DNA of 64,000 nucleotides, taken from assembly GCF_001020565.1 (NCBI RefSeq), contig NZ_LDAS01000001.1:2752520-2816519 (forward strand), in the 5' to 3' direction. Source of the stretch: Maribacter thermophilus (GTDB taxonomy: Bacteria > Bacteroidota > Bacteroidia > Flavobacteriales > Flavobacteriaceae). The position numbers were made by a program, and so were the translations under genes. This document shows positions 54,283 to 62,763 of this stretch, in pieces. The notes below the pieces were generated by a model. The model was not told the origin of the DNA, searched no databases, and worked only from the letters and a program-made list of their open reading frames with translations. The first letter of the stretch is position 1, and every line of letters begins with the position of its first letter.

Positions 54283-55512
54283 CTAAGACTTATAGTCTAT
54301 TTTTTCTTTTTTGAACAATAGCAAAAAGAAAATCAAAACTATAAATGCGAAACCGGCCGGATACAACCAAATAACGTCCCAAACGTGTGTACCATCACTC
54401 AACAAATAGCTATTTGAAATGTTACCGGCAATCCAAAACCCAATTAACATCCCCACGCCATAGGTCGCCAAGGTAATAAGCCCCTGCGCCGAACTTTTAA
54501 ATTTCTCCCCCGCCTTACTATCTGTGTATATCTGACCGGAAACAAAGAAAAAATCATAACAGATGCCATGCAGGGCAATACCCAGCAACAACATAAAACT
54601 AAGCTCTCCGACATTACCGTAGGCAAACAAAATATACCGGACTACCCAGGCCAGCATAGCGACCATTATGGTTTTTTTAAATCCGAATTTGGTAAAAAAG
54701 TAAGGCAGTAAAAGCATGAATAGAATTTCGGAAATCTGCCCTAACGTCATTTTTCCGGTCGGGTTCTGCATTCCTATCTCCACTAAGAAAGGGTTGGCAT
54801 TCTGGTAATAGAAGGCCAGCGGTATACATATTAATACCGATGAAATAAAGAACACAAGAAAATTCTTGTCCTTAAACAGTTTTAAGGCATCCAACCCCAA
54901 AATTTCCTGCAGGTTCAATTTCTCCGAACTTGTTGCCCTAGGAGGTGTTTTAGGCAATGTAAAGCTAAACACGCCCAATACCAAAGAAGCAATGGCCGTC
55001 ATTAAAAAGGTGTTCTTTAAAAGCCCGTTGGAGATACCGACATCCGAATCCCATTTAAACAAATAACTGATCAGCAAGCCCGCAATTATCCATCCCAAGG
55101 TACCAAAGACCCGTATAACAGAAAACTCTTTGGCCGGATTGTTCATTTGGTTAAATGAAACCGAATTCACCAATGCAAGGGTCGGCATATATAAAATCAT
55201 ATAACCCAACACATAAGGGTAAAAAACACTAAAAGATTCTGTGCCGTACATAAGGTATAATAACACGCCACCCAACAGGTGTAAAACACCCAAAATTCTT
55301 TCCGCATTAAAATACCTATCGGCTATTAGACCTATAATAAAAGGAGCTATAATAGCTCCCCATGATTGTGTAGAAAATGCCAAGGCGATTTCACCGTCCG
55401 ATGCCTGTATATTATTACCTAAAAAGGTACCGAGGGTTACGAACCAACCTCCCCATATAAAAAATTCCAAGAACATCATAACACATAGTTGTGCTCTTAC
55501 ACCAATACTCAT
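54283..55512 (-). CDS. MFS nucleoside permease-like transporter
   Basis: 409 residues, twelve predicted helices, with similarity to the nucleoside:H+ symporter (NupG/XapB) group (FFIWGGWFVTLGTFLG; GLIADRYFNAERIL). In this context it may import a sugar, glycoside or nucleoside-like product rather than a nucleoside. It lies 49 bp before the Gfo gene in the operon. Confidence 0.9.
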   Translation of the reverse strand: MSIGVRAQLCVMMFLEFFIWGGWFVTLGTFLGNNIQASDGEIALAFSTQSWGAIIAPFIIGLIADRYFNAERILGVLHLLGGVLLYLMYGTESFSVFYPYVLGYMILYMPTLALVNSVSFNQMNNPAKEFSVIRVFGTLGWIIAGLLISYLFKWDSDVGISNGLLKNTFLMTAIASLVLGVFSFTLPKTPPRATSSEKLNLQEILGLDALKLFKDKNFLVFFISSVLICIPLAFYYQNANPFLVEIGMQNPTGKMTLGQISEILFMLLLPYFFTKFGFKKTIMVAMLAWVVRYILFAYGNVGELSFMLLLGIALHGICYDFFFVSGQIYTDSKAGEKFKSSAQGLITLATYGVGMLIGFWIAGNISNSYLLSDGTHVWDVIWLYPAGFAFIVLIFFLLLFKKEKIDYKS

Positions 55513-55519
55513 AATCTAT

Positions 55520-55963
55520 TTATCTTTTGTAAAAAATATAATCCATAACAATGGGGTCAATCCCATTATCCCTAAAATCAGTTAAAATTTGCCCTCTATG
55601 GGCGGTAGAGTGATTTATAATATGAAAGAGCATATCCTGTAAGGTATTGGTAAACAACCTACCTTTAGAATTCTCATAGTCGATACGTTTGTCAAATTCA
55701 TCTGCATTTGTAGTTATTTCAAATGAATTTCTTTGGTTTTCATAATGTATATCGGACCAATCTTTAATGTCATGTTTTTGCCATACATCATACTCCGAGG
55801 GTTTTCCCAAAATTCTTGAGTTCCATATATGATGTGCGTTAAGAATGTGACTAAAAAGCTCCTGACTTTTTTCAGGAGCTTTACCTAGTTTAACACACTC
55901 GTCTATAATTTTCTTGTTACAATAAAAATTGTAGTCGAACAATTCATTAAAGAATACTTTCAT
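55520..55963 (-). CDS. DinB-family protein
   Basis: 147 residues, four-helix bundle with metal-binding His (FSHILNAHHIWNSRI; MLFHIINHSTAHRGQIL), the DinB/YfiT pattern. It may be a thiol transferase or hydrolase; no function is known here. Its spacing (7 bp before the permease, 17 bp after the TIM-barrel gene) ties it to the operon although it is an unexpected partner. Confidence 0.87.
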   Translation of the reverse strand: MKVFFNELFDYNFYCNKKIIDECVKLGKAPEKSQELFSHILNAHHIWNSRILGKPSEYDVWQKHDIKDWSDIHYENQRNSFEITTNADEFDKRIDYENSKGRLFTNTLQDMLFHIINHSTAHRGQILTDFRDNGIDPIVMDYIFYKR

Positions 55964-55980
55964 AACAAATCAAAGCTTTA

Positions 55981-56973
55981 CTAAACAACTGCTTTGGCCG
56001 CTTTTAATAATAAATCACGTGTAGCCTTTATACCTTCTTCTTCGCTAAGTTCTTTTCCTTCATATTCTACACCAATAAAACCGGTATACCCCGCATCTTT
56101 CACCATTTGCAACATCTTAACATAATCTATCTCCACCTCATTGCCTTCCGCATCAAAAACGTTGGATTTGGCACTTACAGCCTTTGCATACGGCATCAGC
56201 TCTTTAACACCTTTGTATTTGTCGTACATTACCTCGCAGTCCCAACTATCGGGTTTTCTGGTGATACAGAAATTACCAAAATCGGGCAATGTACCACAGT
56301 TATCCATATCTACCATGGCCATTACCTCGGCATGTAATGCCCCATTAGAAGAAAGACCTCCATGATTTTCAACCAAAATATTAATGTTCTTTTCTTTGGC
56401 ATAGGTAGCTAGTTTTGTGAGTCCATCAACAGAATTCTTCTTCCATTCCTCGGGATCGTTACTACCATTTAGGTTTACACGTATGGCATGGCAACCCATA
56501 GCGGCTGCGGCATCTACCCATTTTTTATGCTTTTCTACCGTTTCGTTTCTTTCCGCCTCATCACTGACAGCCAAATTTCCCTGACCATCGATCATGATCA
56601 AAACATTTTTCATTCCGTGTTTTTTAGCTTCGGCATTTGATTTTTCTACAAATGCGGCCATAGCTTCATCAGAATAATTGGCATCTGATAACTCTGGGTT
56701 GTATAACTGGCTAACATATTCTAACCCCGTAAACCCCCATTTTTTGGCTTTTTCAGCGAAGGTATATGGATCTACGCCTTCTTCCCTGATCATTCTATGC
56801 ATAGACCATTGGGCCAATGACAATTCAAAAAACGGTTCGGCTATTTCTGTAGCTTCTACCGTTTCTGCTTCATTTTTATTTTCCTTTTTTGCCTCTTTAC
56901 ATGCATAGGCACCCAAAAATGACACACCTACACCGGCAACGGCCGTCTTTCTAATAAAATTTCTTCTTTTCAT
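55981..56973 (-). CDS. Exported TIM-barrel sugar isomerase/epimerase lipoprotein
   Basis: 330 residues. MKRRNFIRK is a Tat-like double Arg start, and GAYAC (Cys25) a lipobox; then a Glu-rich linker (about 30-45) and an AP-endonuclease-2/xylose-isomerase-like TIM barrel (LVENHGGLSSNG; FIGVEYEG). This is a periplasmic or outer-membrane-attached version of the enzyme class, divergent from GMC oxidoreductase 2. Possible role: epimerise or cleave 3-keto-glycosides outside the cytosol. Confidence 0.88.
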   Translation of the reverse strand: MKRRNFIRKTAVAGVGVSFLGAYACKEAKKENKNEAETVEATEIAEPFFELSLAQWSMHRMIREEGVDPYTFAEKAKKWGFTGLEYVSQLYNPELSDANYSDEAMAAFVEKSNAEAKKHGMKNVLIMIDGQGNLAVSDEAERNETVEKHKKWVDAAAAMGCHAIRVNLNGSNDPEEWKKNSVDGLTKLATYAKEKNINILVENHGGLSSNGALHAEVMAMVDMDNCGTLPDFGNFCITRKPDSWDCEVMYDKYKGVKELMPYAKAVSAKSNVFDAEGNEVEIDYVKMLQMVKDAGYTGFIGVEYEGKELSEEEGIKATRDLLLKAAKAVV

Positions 56974-57149
56974 TTAATCGCTGGTTATTCTATTTGTTAA
57001 CTAATTGATTTAATTTTATTTATCCCCCTTTTCTAATGAATCTTAGATATAACAAACACCCCTTATGATGCCATATTCGCAAGAAGAATAAGGAATAAAT
57101 GTATAGAATTAATTTAATATTTAATAAATTTAGGGAATAAACAGTTTCT

Positions 57150-58862
57150 ATGAGCAAATTTTATTATAACGAAGAACAGGAATCGTATGATGCGATTGTT
57201 GTCGGAACAGGTATTAGCGGAGGATGGGCCGCTAAGGAATTATGTGAAAACGGATTAAAGACCCTTGTTCTCGAAAGGGGAAGGATGGTGAAGCATATCG
57301 ATGATTATGTCACGGCCAACAAAGACCCTTGGGATTTTCCTAATGGTGGGGTTGCCACTAAAGAAATCATAGAGAAACAGCCCAAACAACACAGAACGGG
57401 CTACACCACCAGCCAAGCCAGCCATATGTGGTTCGTAAACGATTTGGAACATCCTTATAATGAAATAAGACGTTTCGATTGGATGCGCGGTTACCACGTC
57501 GGGGGACGATCGTTACAATGGGGTCGCCAAAGTTATCGTTGGAGCGATATCGACTTCACCGCAAACCAAAGAGAGGGTATTGCCGTAGACTGGCCGGTTA
57601 GATATAAAGATATTGCCCCATGGTACTCCAAGGTAGAAAATTTTATCGGAGTTAGTGGAGAAGCACTTAATCTTCCTCAATTACCGGACAGTGATTTTCT
57701 TCCACCGATGGATCTGAACTGTGTAGAAGACCACTTTAAGAACAAGGTAATGGAATCTTTTGATGACCGGGCCGTTACCGTGGGCCGAGTAGCCCATATT
57801 ACAGGAGATAAAACTTTTGACGGAAGAACAAAATGCCAATTTAGAAACAGATGTATTAGAGGTTGTCCTTTTGGAGGTTATTTCAGTAGTCTTTCCTCTA
57901 CACTTCCGGCTGCAGAAGCTACCGGAAACATGACCCTTAGACCAGATTCTATAGTACACGAAGTAATATACGATCCCGATACCAAAAAGGCAACAGGTGT
58001 AAAAGTCATAGATAGGGTAACCAAAGAAAAATACGAGTTCAAGGCCAAGGTAATTTTCCTTTGTGCTTCTGCGATTGCCTCTACATCTATCTTAATGCAA
58101 TCAAGATCCGACCGTTTCCCTAATGGTATGGGCAACGATTCCGATCAATTGGGCCGTAACATCATGGATCACCACTTAGGGGTAGGTGCCAGCGGTATAT
58201 TTGAAGGCTATGACGACAAATATTACAAAGGTAGAAGACCTAATGGCGTCTATATTCCAAGGTTTAGAAACCTTGGTGGTTCTTCGAACAGAAAAGACTA
58301 TAAACGTGGATTCGGTTATCAAGGAGGTGCCAGTAGAGGCAACTGGGAAGAAACTGTTGCTGAACTTGCCTATGGAAAAGACTTGAAAGAAAGTATTTTG
58401 AAGCCCGGAGGATGGCGAATGGGTATTGGCGGATTTGGCGAGGTACTCCCATATCAGGACAACAGATTCACCCTTGATTATGACAAATTAGATCAATGGG
58501 GATTACCAACCGTTACTTTTGATGCAGACCTTCAGGAAAACGAATTCAACATGCGTAAAGACATGCAGGAATCTGCTGTTGAAATGTTGGAAAAAGCCGG
58601 ATTCAAAGATGTAAAAGGACATGATGGACCAACCGGTCTTGGTCTTGGAATACATGAAATGGGAACTGCAAGAATGGGTAGGGACAGAAAAACATCTGTA
58701 CTAAACGGACATAATCAATTACACGATGTACCTAATGTATATGTTACCGATGGATCGTTTATGACCTCTTCTAGCTGCGTAAACCCATCTTTGACCTATA
58801 TGGCCTTTACGGCTAGAGCGGCAAACCACGCAGTTCAAGAACTTAAAAAAGGAAATATATAA
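57150..58862 (+). CDS. GMC-family oxidoreductase 2 (FAD-dependent sugar dehydrogenase-like)
   Basis: 570 residues, close paralogue of GMC 1: GTGISG at 19-24, Cys cluster C229, C235, C239 (KCQFRNRCIRGCPFGG), and conserved C-terminal HEMGTARMG and SSSCVNPSLTYM. No signal peptide. Its stop shares a base with the start of the subunit 3 gene (TAATG), so catalytic and small subunits are made together. By similarity to glucoside 3-dehydrogenases and gluconate 2-dehydrogenases it should oxidise a sugar in the periplasm, passing electrons on. Confidence 0.92.
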   Translation: MSKFYYNEEQESYDAIVVGTGISGGWAAKELCENGLKTLVLERGRMVKHIDDYVTANKDPWDFPNGGVATKEIIEKQPKQHRTGYTTSQASHMWFVNDLEHPYNEIRRFDWMRGYHVGGRSLQWGRQSYRWSDIDFTANQREGIAVDWPVRYKDIAPWYSKVENFIGVSGEALNLPQLPDSDFLPPMDLNCVEDHFKNKVMESFDDRAVTVGRVAHITGDKTFDGRTKCQFRNRCIRGCPFGGYFSSLSSTLPAAEATGNMTLRPDSIVHEVIYDPDTKKATGVKVIDRVTKEKYEFKAKVIFLCASAIASTSILMQSRSDRFPNGMGNDSDQLGRNIMDHHLGVGASGIFEGYDDKYYKGRRPNGVYIPRFRNLGGSSNRKDYKRGFGYQGGASRGNWEETVAELAYGKDLKESILKPGGWRMGIGGFGEVLPYQDNRFTLDYDKLDQWGLPTVTFDADLQENEFNMRKDMQESAVEMLEKAGFKDVKGHDGPTGLGLGIHEMGTARMGRDRKTSVLNGHNQLHDVPNVYVTDGSFMTSSSCVNPSLTYMAFTARAANHAVQELKKGNI

Positions 58863-59509
58863 TGGATAGAAGAAAAGCACTCAAAAATATGGGACTTGCC
58901 ATGGGATATACCGTGGCGACTCCTACCCTTATAAGTATCATGCAAAGTTGTAAGGGGGAAACCGTTGCCCAATGGACGCCTGAATTTTTTACGCAGGCCG
59001 AAGGCAGCGTTATTACCAAACTGGTGGATATCATCATCCCCAAGACCGATACACTTTCAGCATCAGAGGTACAGGTAGATCTTTTTATCGACAAATTTTC
59101 CCAAGATGTTATGGAAAAAGAAAATCAGGATTTCTTTAAAATGACCATGGGTAAATTTATAGACAAGGCGTTAAAAGATTCTGGAAAAGAAAATGCACAG
59201 GATCTTACTCCCGAAGACCTAGAACCTGTCTTGGCAAGTGCCCTTAAACATTCTAAAGAGGACCAAGCCAAGATGTCAGAATCCATAACCACCTATAATG
59301 AAGCTGTAGCAGAAGGAAAATCCGCCACATTGGATGAAGGAACTTCTCTTTTTGCTTTTGCAAATAACCTGCGTGGACTAACAATTTGGGGCTATAAAAC
59401 CTCTGAATATGTTGGCGAAGAGGTTTTGGCCTATCTTCCCGTTCCTGGGGAATATATAGGTTGTGGGGATGCCCAAGAACTTTCTCAAGGAAAAGCTTGG
59501 TCTTTGTAA
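58862..59509 (+). CDS. Gluconate 2-dehydrogenase subunit 3-family small subunit
   Basis: 215 residues. N-terminus MDRRKALKNMGLAMGYTVA has the double Arg and hydrophobic core of a Tat signal; the rest is the helical gluconate-2-DH subunit 3 domain (FTQAEGSVITKLVDIIIPKTDT). It should carry the signal-less GMC catalytic subunit through the Tat system and help hold it. The start overlaps the GMC 2 stop by one base. Confidence 0.92.
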   Translation: MDRRKALKNMGLAMGYTVATPTLISIMQSCKGETVAQWTPEFFTQAEGSVITKLVDIIIPKTDTLSASEVQVDLFIDKFSQDVMEKENQDFFKMTMGKFIDKALKDSGKENAQDLTPEDLEPVLASALKHSKEDQAKMSESITTYNEAVAEGKSATLDEGTSLFAFANNLRGLTIWGYKTSEYVGEEVLAYLPVPGEYIGCGDAQELSQGKAWSL

Positions 59510-59534
59510 ATAACAATAATAACACATGTACAAT

Positions 59535-59579
59535 AAAGAGTTAAAGGACGGTAATCACCTCCTTTAACTCTTTTCTTTT
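59535..59579 (+). terminator. Intrinsic terminator of the GMC 2/subunit 3 operon
   Basis: Arms AAAGAGTTAAAGGA and TCCTTTAACTCTTT pair over 14 bases across an 11-nt loop, with a T-rich tail (TTTTCTTTT). Confidence 0.92.
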
Positions 59580-59621
59580 GCATAAGTAAATACAACCAAT
59601 AATACCTTATTCAACAACCAT

Positions 59622-60539
59622 ATGAAAAGAAGAAGTTTTATTCAAAAATCGGCACTTACAGGAGGAGCCTTATCATTCGGAGGGGCATTGAGCTTTGCCC
59701 ATGAAACCAGAAAAAAATCGGAACCCCATAAATTCAATTTAAAATATGCCCCTCATTTGGGCATGTTCAAAGAATTGGCCGGAAATGACCCCATTGATCA
59801 GATCAATTTTATGGCCGATCAAGGTTTTACCGCCTTTGAAGATAATGGAATGATGAAAAGAGATGTTGCCATGCAGAACAAAATTGGCGAAACCCTCGTA
59901 AAAAGGGGAATGACCATGGGCGTTTTTGTAATTGACAAGGGAGGTAACATGGCGAATACCTTGGCCGCCGGAAAAAAAGAAAACGTTGATATATTCTTAG
60001 ATGGATGCAAACGTGCCGTTGAAGTCGCCAAAAGGGTCAATGCAAAATGGATGACCGTTGTGCCCGGCGCATATGAAAGAAGTTTGCCTATTGGCATACA
60101 AGATGGTAATGTTATCGAGACCTTAAAAAGAGGTGCAGAAATCTTGGAACCCCATGGCCTTACCATGGTATTGGAACCCCTTTCCGATTCTCCAGATCTG
60201 TACTTACAAAATTCAGATCAGACATATATGATATGCAAGGGAGTCGATAGCCCCGCATGTAAAATCTTGTTCGATATTTACCATATGCAAAAGACCGAAG
60301 GCCACCTGATCCATAACATGGATCTTACTTGGGACGAAATTGGATACATCCAGATAGGTGACAACCCTGGGCGTAAAGAGCCAACAACAGGAGAAATCAA
60401 CTATTTAAACGTACTCAAATGGATTTATGATAAAGGATTTGATGGAGTTCTGGGTATGGAGCACGGTAATTCCAAAACAGGTAAAGAAGGGGAACAAGCC
60501 GTTATAGATGCCTACATGAAGGTAGATAGCTTCCTATAA
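59622..60539 (+). CDS. Exported hydroxypyruvate-isomerase-like TIM-barrel protein
   Basis: 305 residues with a Tat-like start (MKRRSFIQKSALTGGALSFGG, cleavage after about 30) and an AP-endonuclease-2 TIM barrel similar to hydroxypyruvate isomerases (GLTMVLEPLSD; ILFDIYHMQKTEGH; IQIGDNPGRKEP; GVLGMEHGNSK). It follows the subunit 3 gene after a terminator, so it may have its own promoter. It is the third TIM-barrel enzyme of the island and is probably periplasmic. Confidence 0.9.
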   Translation: MKRRSFIQKSALTGGALSFGGALSFAHETRKKSEPHKFNLKYAPHLGMFKELAGNDPIDQINFMADQGFTAFEDNGMMKRDVAMQNKIGETLVKRGMTMGVFVIDKGGNMANTLAAGKKENVDIFLDGCKRAVEVAKRVNAKWMTVVPGAYERSLPIGIQDGNVIETLKRGAEILEPHGLTMVLEPLSDSPDLYLQNSDQTYMICKGVDSPACKILFDIYHMQKTEGHLIHNMDLTWDEIGYIQIGDNPGRKEPTTGEINYLNVLKWIYDKGFDGVLGMEHGNSKTGKEGEQAVIDAYMKVDSFL

Positions 60540-60579
60540 ATTTATTGTAAAACCAATAAAGACCTGGTATTTTATAAAA

Positions 60580-60623
60580 CCTAGCCTTGTTGTACATTAC
60601 TTATTACGGGCTTCAAGGCTAGG
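60580..60623 (-). repeat. Inverted repeat after the third TIM-barrel gene
   Basis: CCTAGCCTTG (60580-60589) and CAAGGCTAGG (60614-60623) pair perfectly over 10 bases around a 24-nt loop. On minus, TTTTATAAAA follows, so it could be a weak terminator for minus-strand transcription; on plus, no T-run follows. Confidence 0.5.
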
Positions 60624-60716
60624 CAAAAAGTGTATTTCGTCGAAAAAATAGTTTTTTTATACACAAAAAGCTACTTATAATGTAAGAATTATACTACTTT
60701 TTCGTTTCTTTGGTAT

Positions 60717-60911
60717 ATGTACTCATATCTATACCTACTTATCGCATACGTGGCACTGTTTTGTACTTCCAAAATATGTTATCACTATTATAAAAAGAAG
60801 CTAAACTACACTAGTAGACCGAAAAAGACGAATTCTGTCGTTAACAGGTTAAATCCCATAAAAACATTTTTATGGAACCTAACCCATATTAACGACCTTA
60901 TTAAACACTAA
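60717..60911 (+). CDS. Hypothetical small membrane peptide
   Basis: 64 residues: hydrophobic N-terminal stretch (about 3-21, Tyr/Leu/Ala) followed by a basic tail. No known family, no clear Shine-Dalgarno or promoter box. It may be a real small gene or chance. Confidence 0.35.
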   Translation: MYSYLYLLIAYVALFCTSKICYHYYKKKLNYTSRPKKTNSVVNRLNPIKTFLWNLTHINDLIKH

Positions 60912-60987
60912 CAAACAACTCCATCATTTAATGGACCATTGCTCAGCATCGTATAATGTAGTGCGACTACAAAAATGCCCTGCAATG

Positions 60988-61344
60988 TTAATCACAACCT
61001 TCTCTGTCCACTTCTTCTTTTGCTTCCTTAATGGCCTGATCATATTCGGCCCTATTGGTACCAGGTACACAATCGGCCATACCTCTTAAAGAGTCAAGAT
61101 AATCTTTGGCGGCCTCCTTATATCTATTACAATTTTCATCGGTAGGGTTATCGGAATACGCCTGAGCTGCAGCCTCCCATTCTGTCAACTCATCTAAAAT
61201 ATTATCTGTCCACACGGCACCCCCAAAACACCCTCCTAATGGGTTTATGGCGTCTTCTTTGTCACATCCCATTAGCATCAATGCCGATGCGCCACAAACC
61301 ACTAACGCTTTTTTTACTCGATTTTTTCTTAACGTTTTCATCAT
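60988..61344 (-). CDS. Small lipoprotein of unknown function
   Basis: 118 residues; basic start, hydrophobic core and lipobox MGC (Cys27), then a mostly helical acidic domain with several Cys (GGCFGG, ENCNRYKEA, ADCVPGT, REGCD), likely disulfide-bonded. No family recognised. Two consecutive ATGs at the start. A tiny membrane peptide gene lies 63 bp upstream on the same strand. Confidence 0.7.
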   Translation of the reverse strand: MMKTLRKNRVKKALVVCGASALMLMGCDKEDAINPLGGCFGGAVWTDNILDELTEWEAAAQAYSDNPTDENCNRYKEAAKDYLDSLRGMADCVPGTNRAEYDQAIKEAKEEVDREGCD

Positions 61345-61406
61345 TCTAAATTTTAATATTGGTTAAAACAAAACTTTATCTTTTTTACACGTAACTGCAC
61401 TCCTCA

Positions 61407-61523
61407 TTATAGGCCATAAAACCCGTTCTTGGCCAAGCCTGCTATTATCATCATCAAAGCCATAATCATCATCACTAAAAAAACCAATGACATACTGTCT
61501 ACCTTTTTTTGCACCATTTTCAT
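61407..61523 (-). CDS. Candidate 38-residue Met-rich membrane peptide
   Basis: ATG at 61523 to stop at 61407. Sequence starts MKMVQKKVDSM, then a very hydrophobic helix with seven Met in about 20 residues (LVMMIMALMMIIAGLA), then KNGFYGL. An AAAGA ribosome-site-like stretch precedes the ATG. Too short for a family call; the ideal positive-N-terminus/helix layout suggests a real membrane peptide, but chance is possible. Confidence 0.4.
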   Translation of the reverse strand: MKMVQKKVDSMSLVFLVMMIMALMMIIAGLAKNGFYGL

Positions 61524-62205
61524 ATTCTTTAATTGTTCAATTTATTTTTCTCTCTTGATTGTAAATCGAAACTATGAAACCACGCACTAAACAGATACAA
61601 CGTATGTAACCAACTATACCACAGATGCGCCAAAAACAATAAAAATCTGTTTATCAGTAAATTACAGCGATAAAAGTACCGTTACTGGATATTGAATAGG
61701 GCTACTATTGGTGAACCTCTAACGAAAGTCCTCATATACGACACTTTCCACATGTTATTAAATCCACTACTTTAATAGTCTCTTAAAAACACTAATACAC
61801 ATCGCTGATTTGCCTTCTTCTCAAAAGAAGAGACGTTAACATGCTCCTATGTACCGCCGTAGTCCATGACACATATTCTTGGCTTACCTAAACCACATAC
61901 TAAAACCAATCAGAAAATTCTTCTAGGACCACGTAGCGAAAACCAAAACATATACCGGTCTTTAACCATTGTATACCCATAAAAAAAGGCCAAGGCGATA
62001 TATCACCTTGACCTTATAATACAGAAGTAATTGTAAAAAATACGGCCCCCAATGCTTCATAAATGAAAATGCCCACCAAGTGCTAACTAAGGTAGTTCCC
62101 CCGAAACCTTTTATTAGACTTGCAACTTAACAGTATACTGTCAATGCTACTTTTATGGCGCTCAAAACATTGGCCAGAATATGCATATATTCTATGGGCC
62201 GTATA
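61524..62205. other. 682-bp gap without convincing gene
   Basis: No open frame above about 26 codons makes sense. It holds a minus-strand terminator at 61981-62015, a 12-bp palindrome ACAGTATACTGT (62130-62141) and a hairpin AGAATAT-GCAT-ATATTCT with outer GGCC/GGCC (62172-62200) just after the stop of the 62206 gene. Confidence 0.6.
61981..62015 (-). terminator. Minus-strand intrinsic terminator
   Basis: A 15-base stem (on minus AAGGTCAAGGTGATA / TATCGCCTTGGCCTT, two T-G wobbles) with a run of seven T after it on minus. It would end transcripts of the 62206-62919 genes after a 190-nt 3' tail. Confidence 0.8.
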
Positions 62206-62748
62206 TTATTTATAGGTATCAAAATTATCCGTAATCCTGATAGTCGTTCCTATTTCATTTACCAGTGTTACGTCCATATATCCACTAACACCTTGTAAAT
62301 TCAACTCATTAATTTGTATAAAACCTTTTTTGGCAAAGAATGGTTTCTCTCCCAGTCTATTTACATTGGCGACTCCGAAAACACCATCGAAATTATTTAT
62401 AAACCCTTCTATTTCACTTATTGGATAAATGCCCTTGGACAGTTTTTTGGATGCACCTTTTTCAGATATTAAAAATTCCATAGTCGCATGTGAGCCATCC
62501 TTTTCTTCTCCAAAGCTAAGCACTAGCGTATTGTAAAATCCGCCTTGGTCCAATTTCTCGTGATTGGTGTGATACTCAATTTTAGATGGATAAGCAACAT
62601 ACTCTTTTAAAGCCGTTTCCGCCAAATAGGTTTTGGCGTATTCCAAATCTACCAGCCCGATTTCCTTTCCCGAATTTGAAATAAGCAGAAAGGGCAATAA
62701 TCCCAGCACAACGAACTTTGTAGTTTTAATAAAAAATTGGTACATCAC
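62206..62748 (-). CDS. Hypothetical exported protein
   Basis: 180 residues; hydrophobic N-terminal segment (about 10-24) acting as a signal or anchor, then a beta-rich domain (FYNTLVLSFGEEKDGSHATMEFLISEKG; GYMDVTLVNEIGTTIRITDNF). Not recognised. Two starts (62748 or 62745). Probably co-transcribed with the small gene 15 bp upstream. Confidence 0.6.
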   Translation of the reverse strand: MMYQFFIKTTKFVVLGLLPFLLISNSGKEIGLVDLEYAKTYLAETALKEYVAYPSKIEYHTNHEKLDQGGFYNTLVLSFGEEKDGSHATMEFLISEKGASKKLSKGIYPISEIEGFINNFDGVFGVANVNRLGEKPFFAKKGFIQINELNLQGVSGYMDVTLVNEIGTTIRITDNFDTYK

Positions 62749-62763
62749 TTTATCGAGATTATC

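Noticed and set aside
61861-61985. Frames of 16-26 codons on both strands
   Set aside because: Too short, no ribosome-site or neighbour support.
62130-62141. ACAGTATACTGT palindrome as an operator
   Set aside because: A single 12-bp palindrome within a gene-free region, not close to any start; not enough to claim a site.
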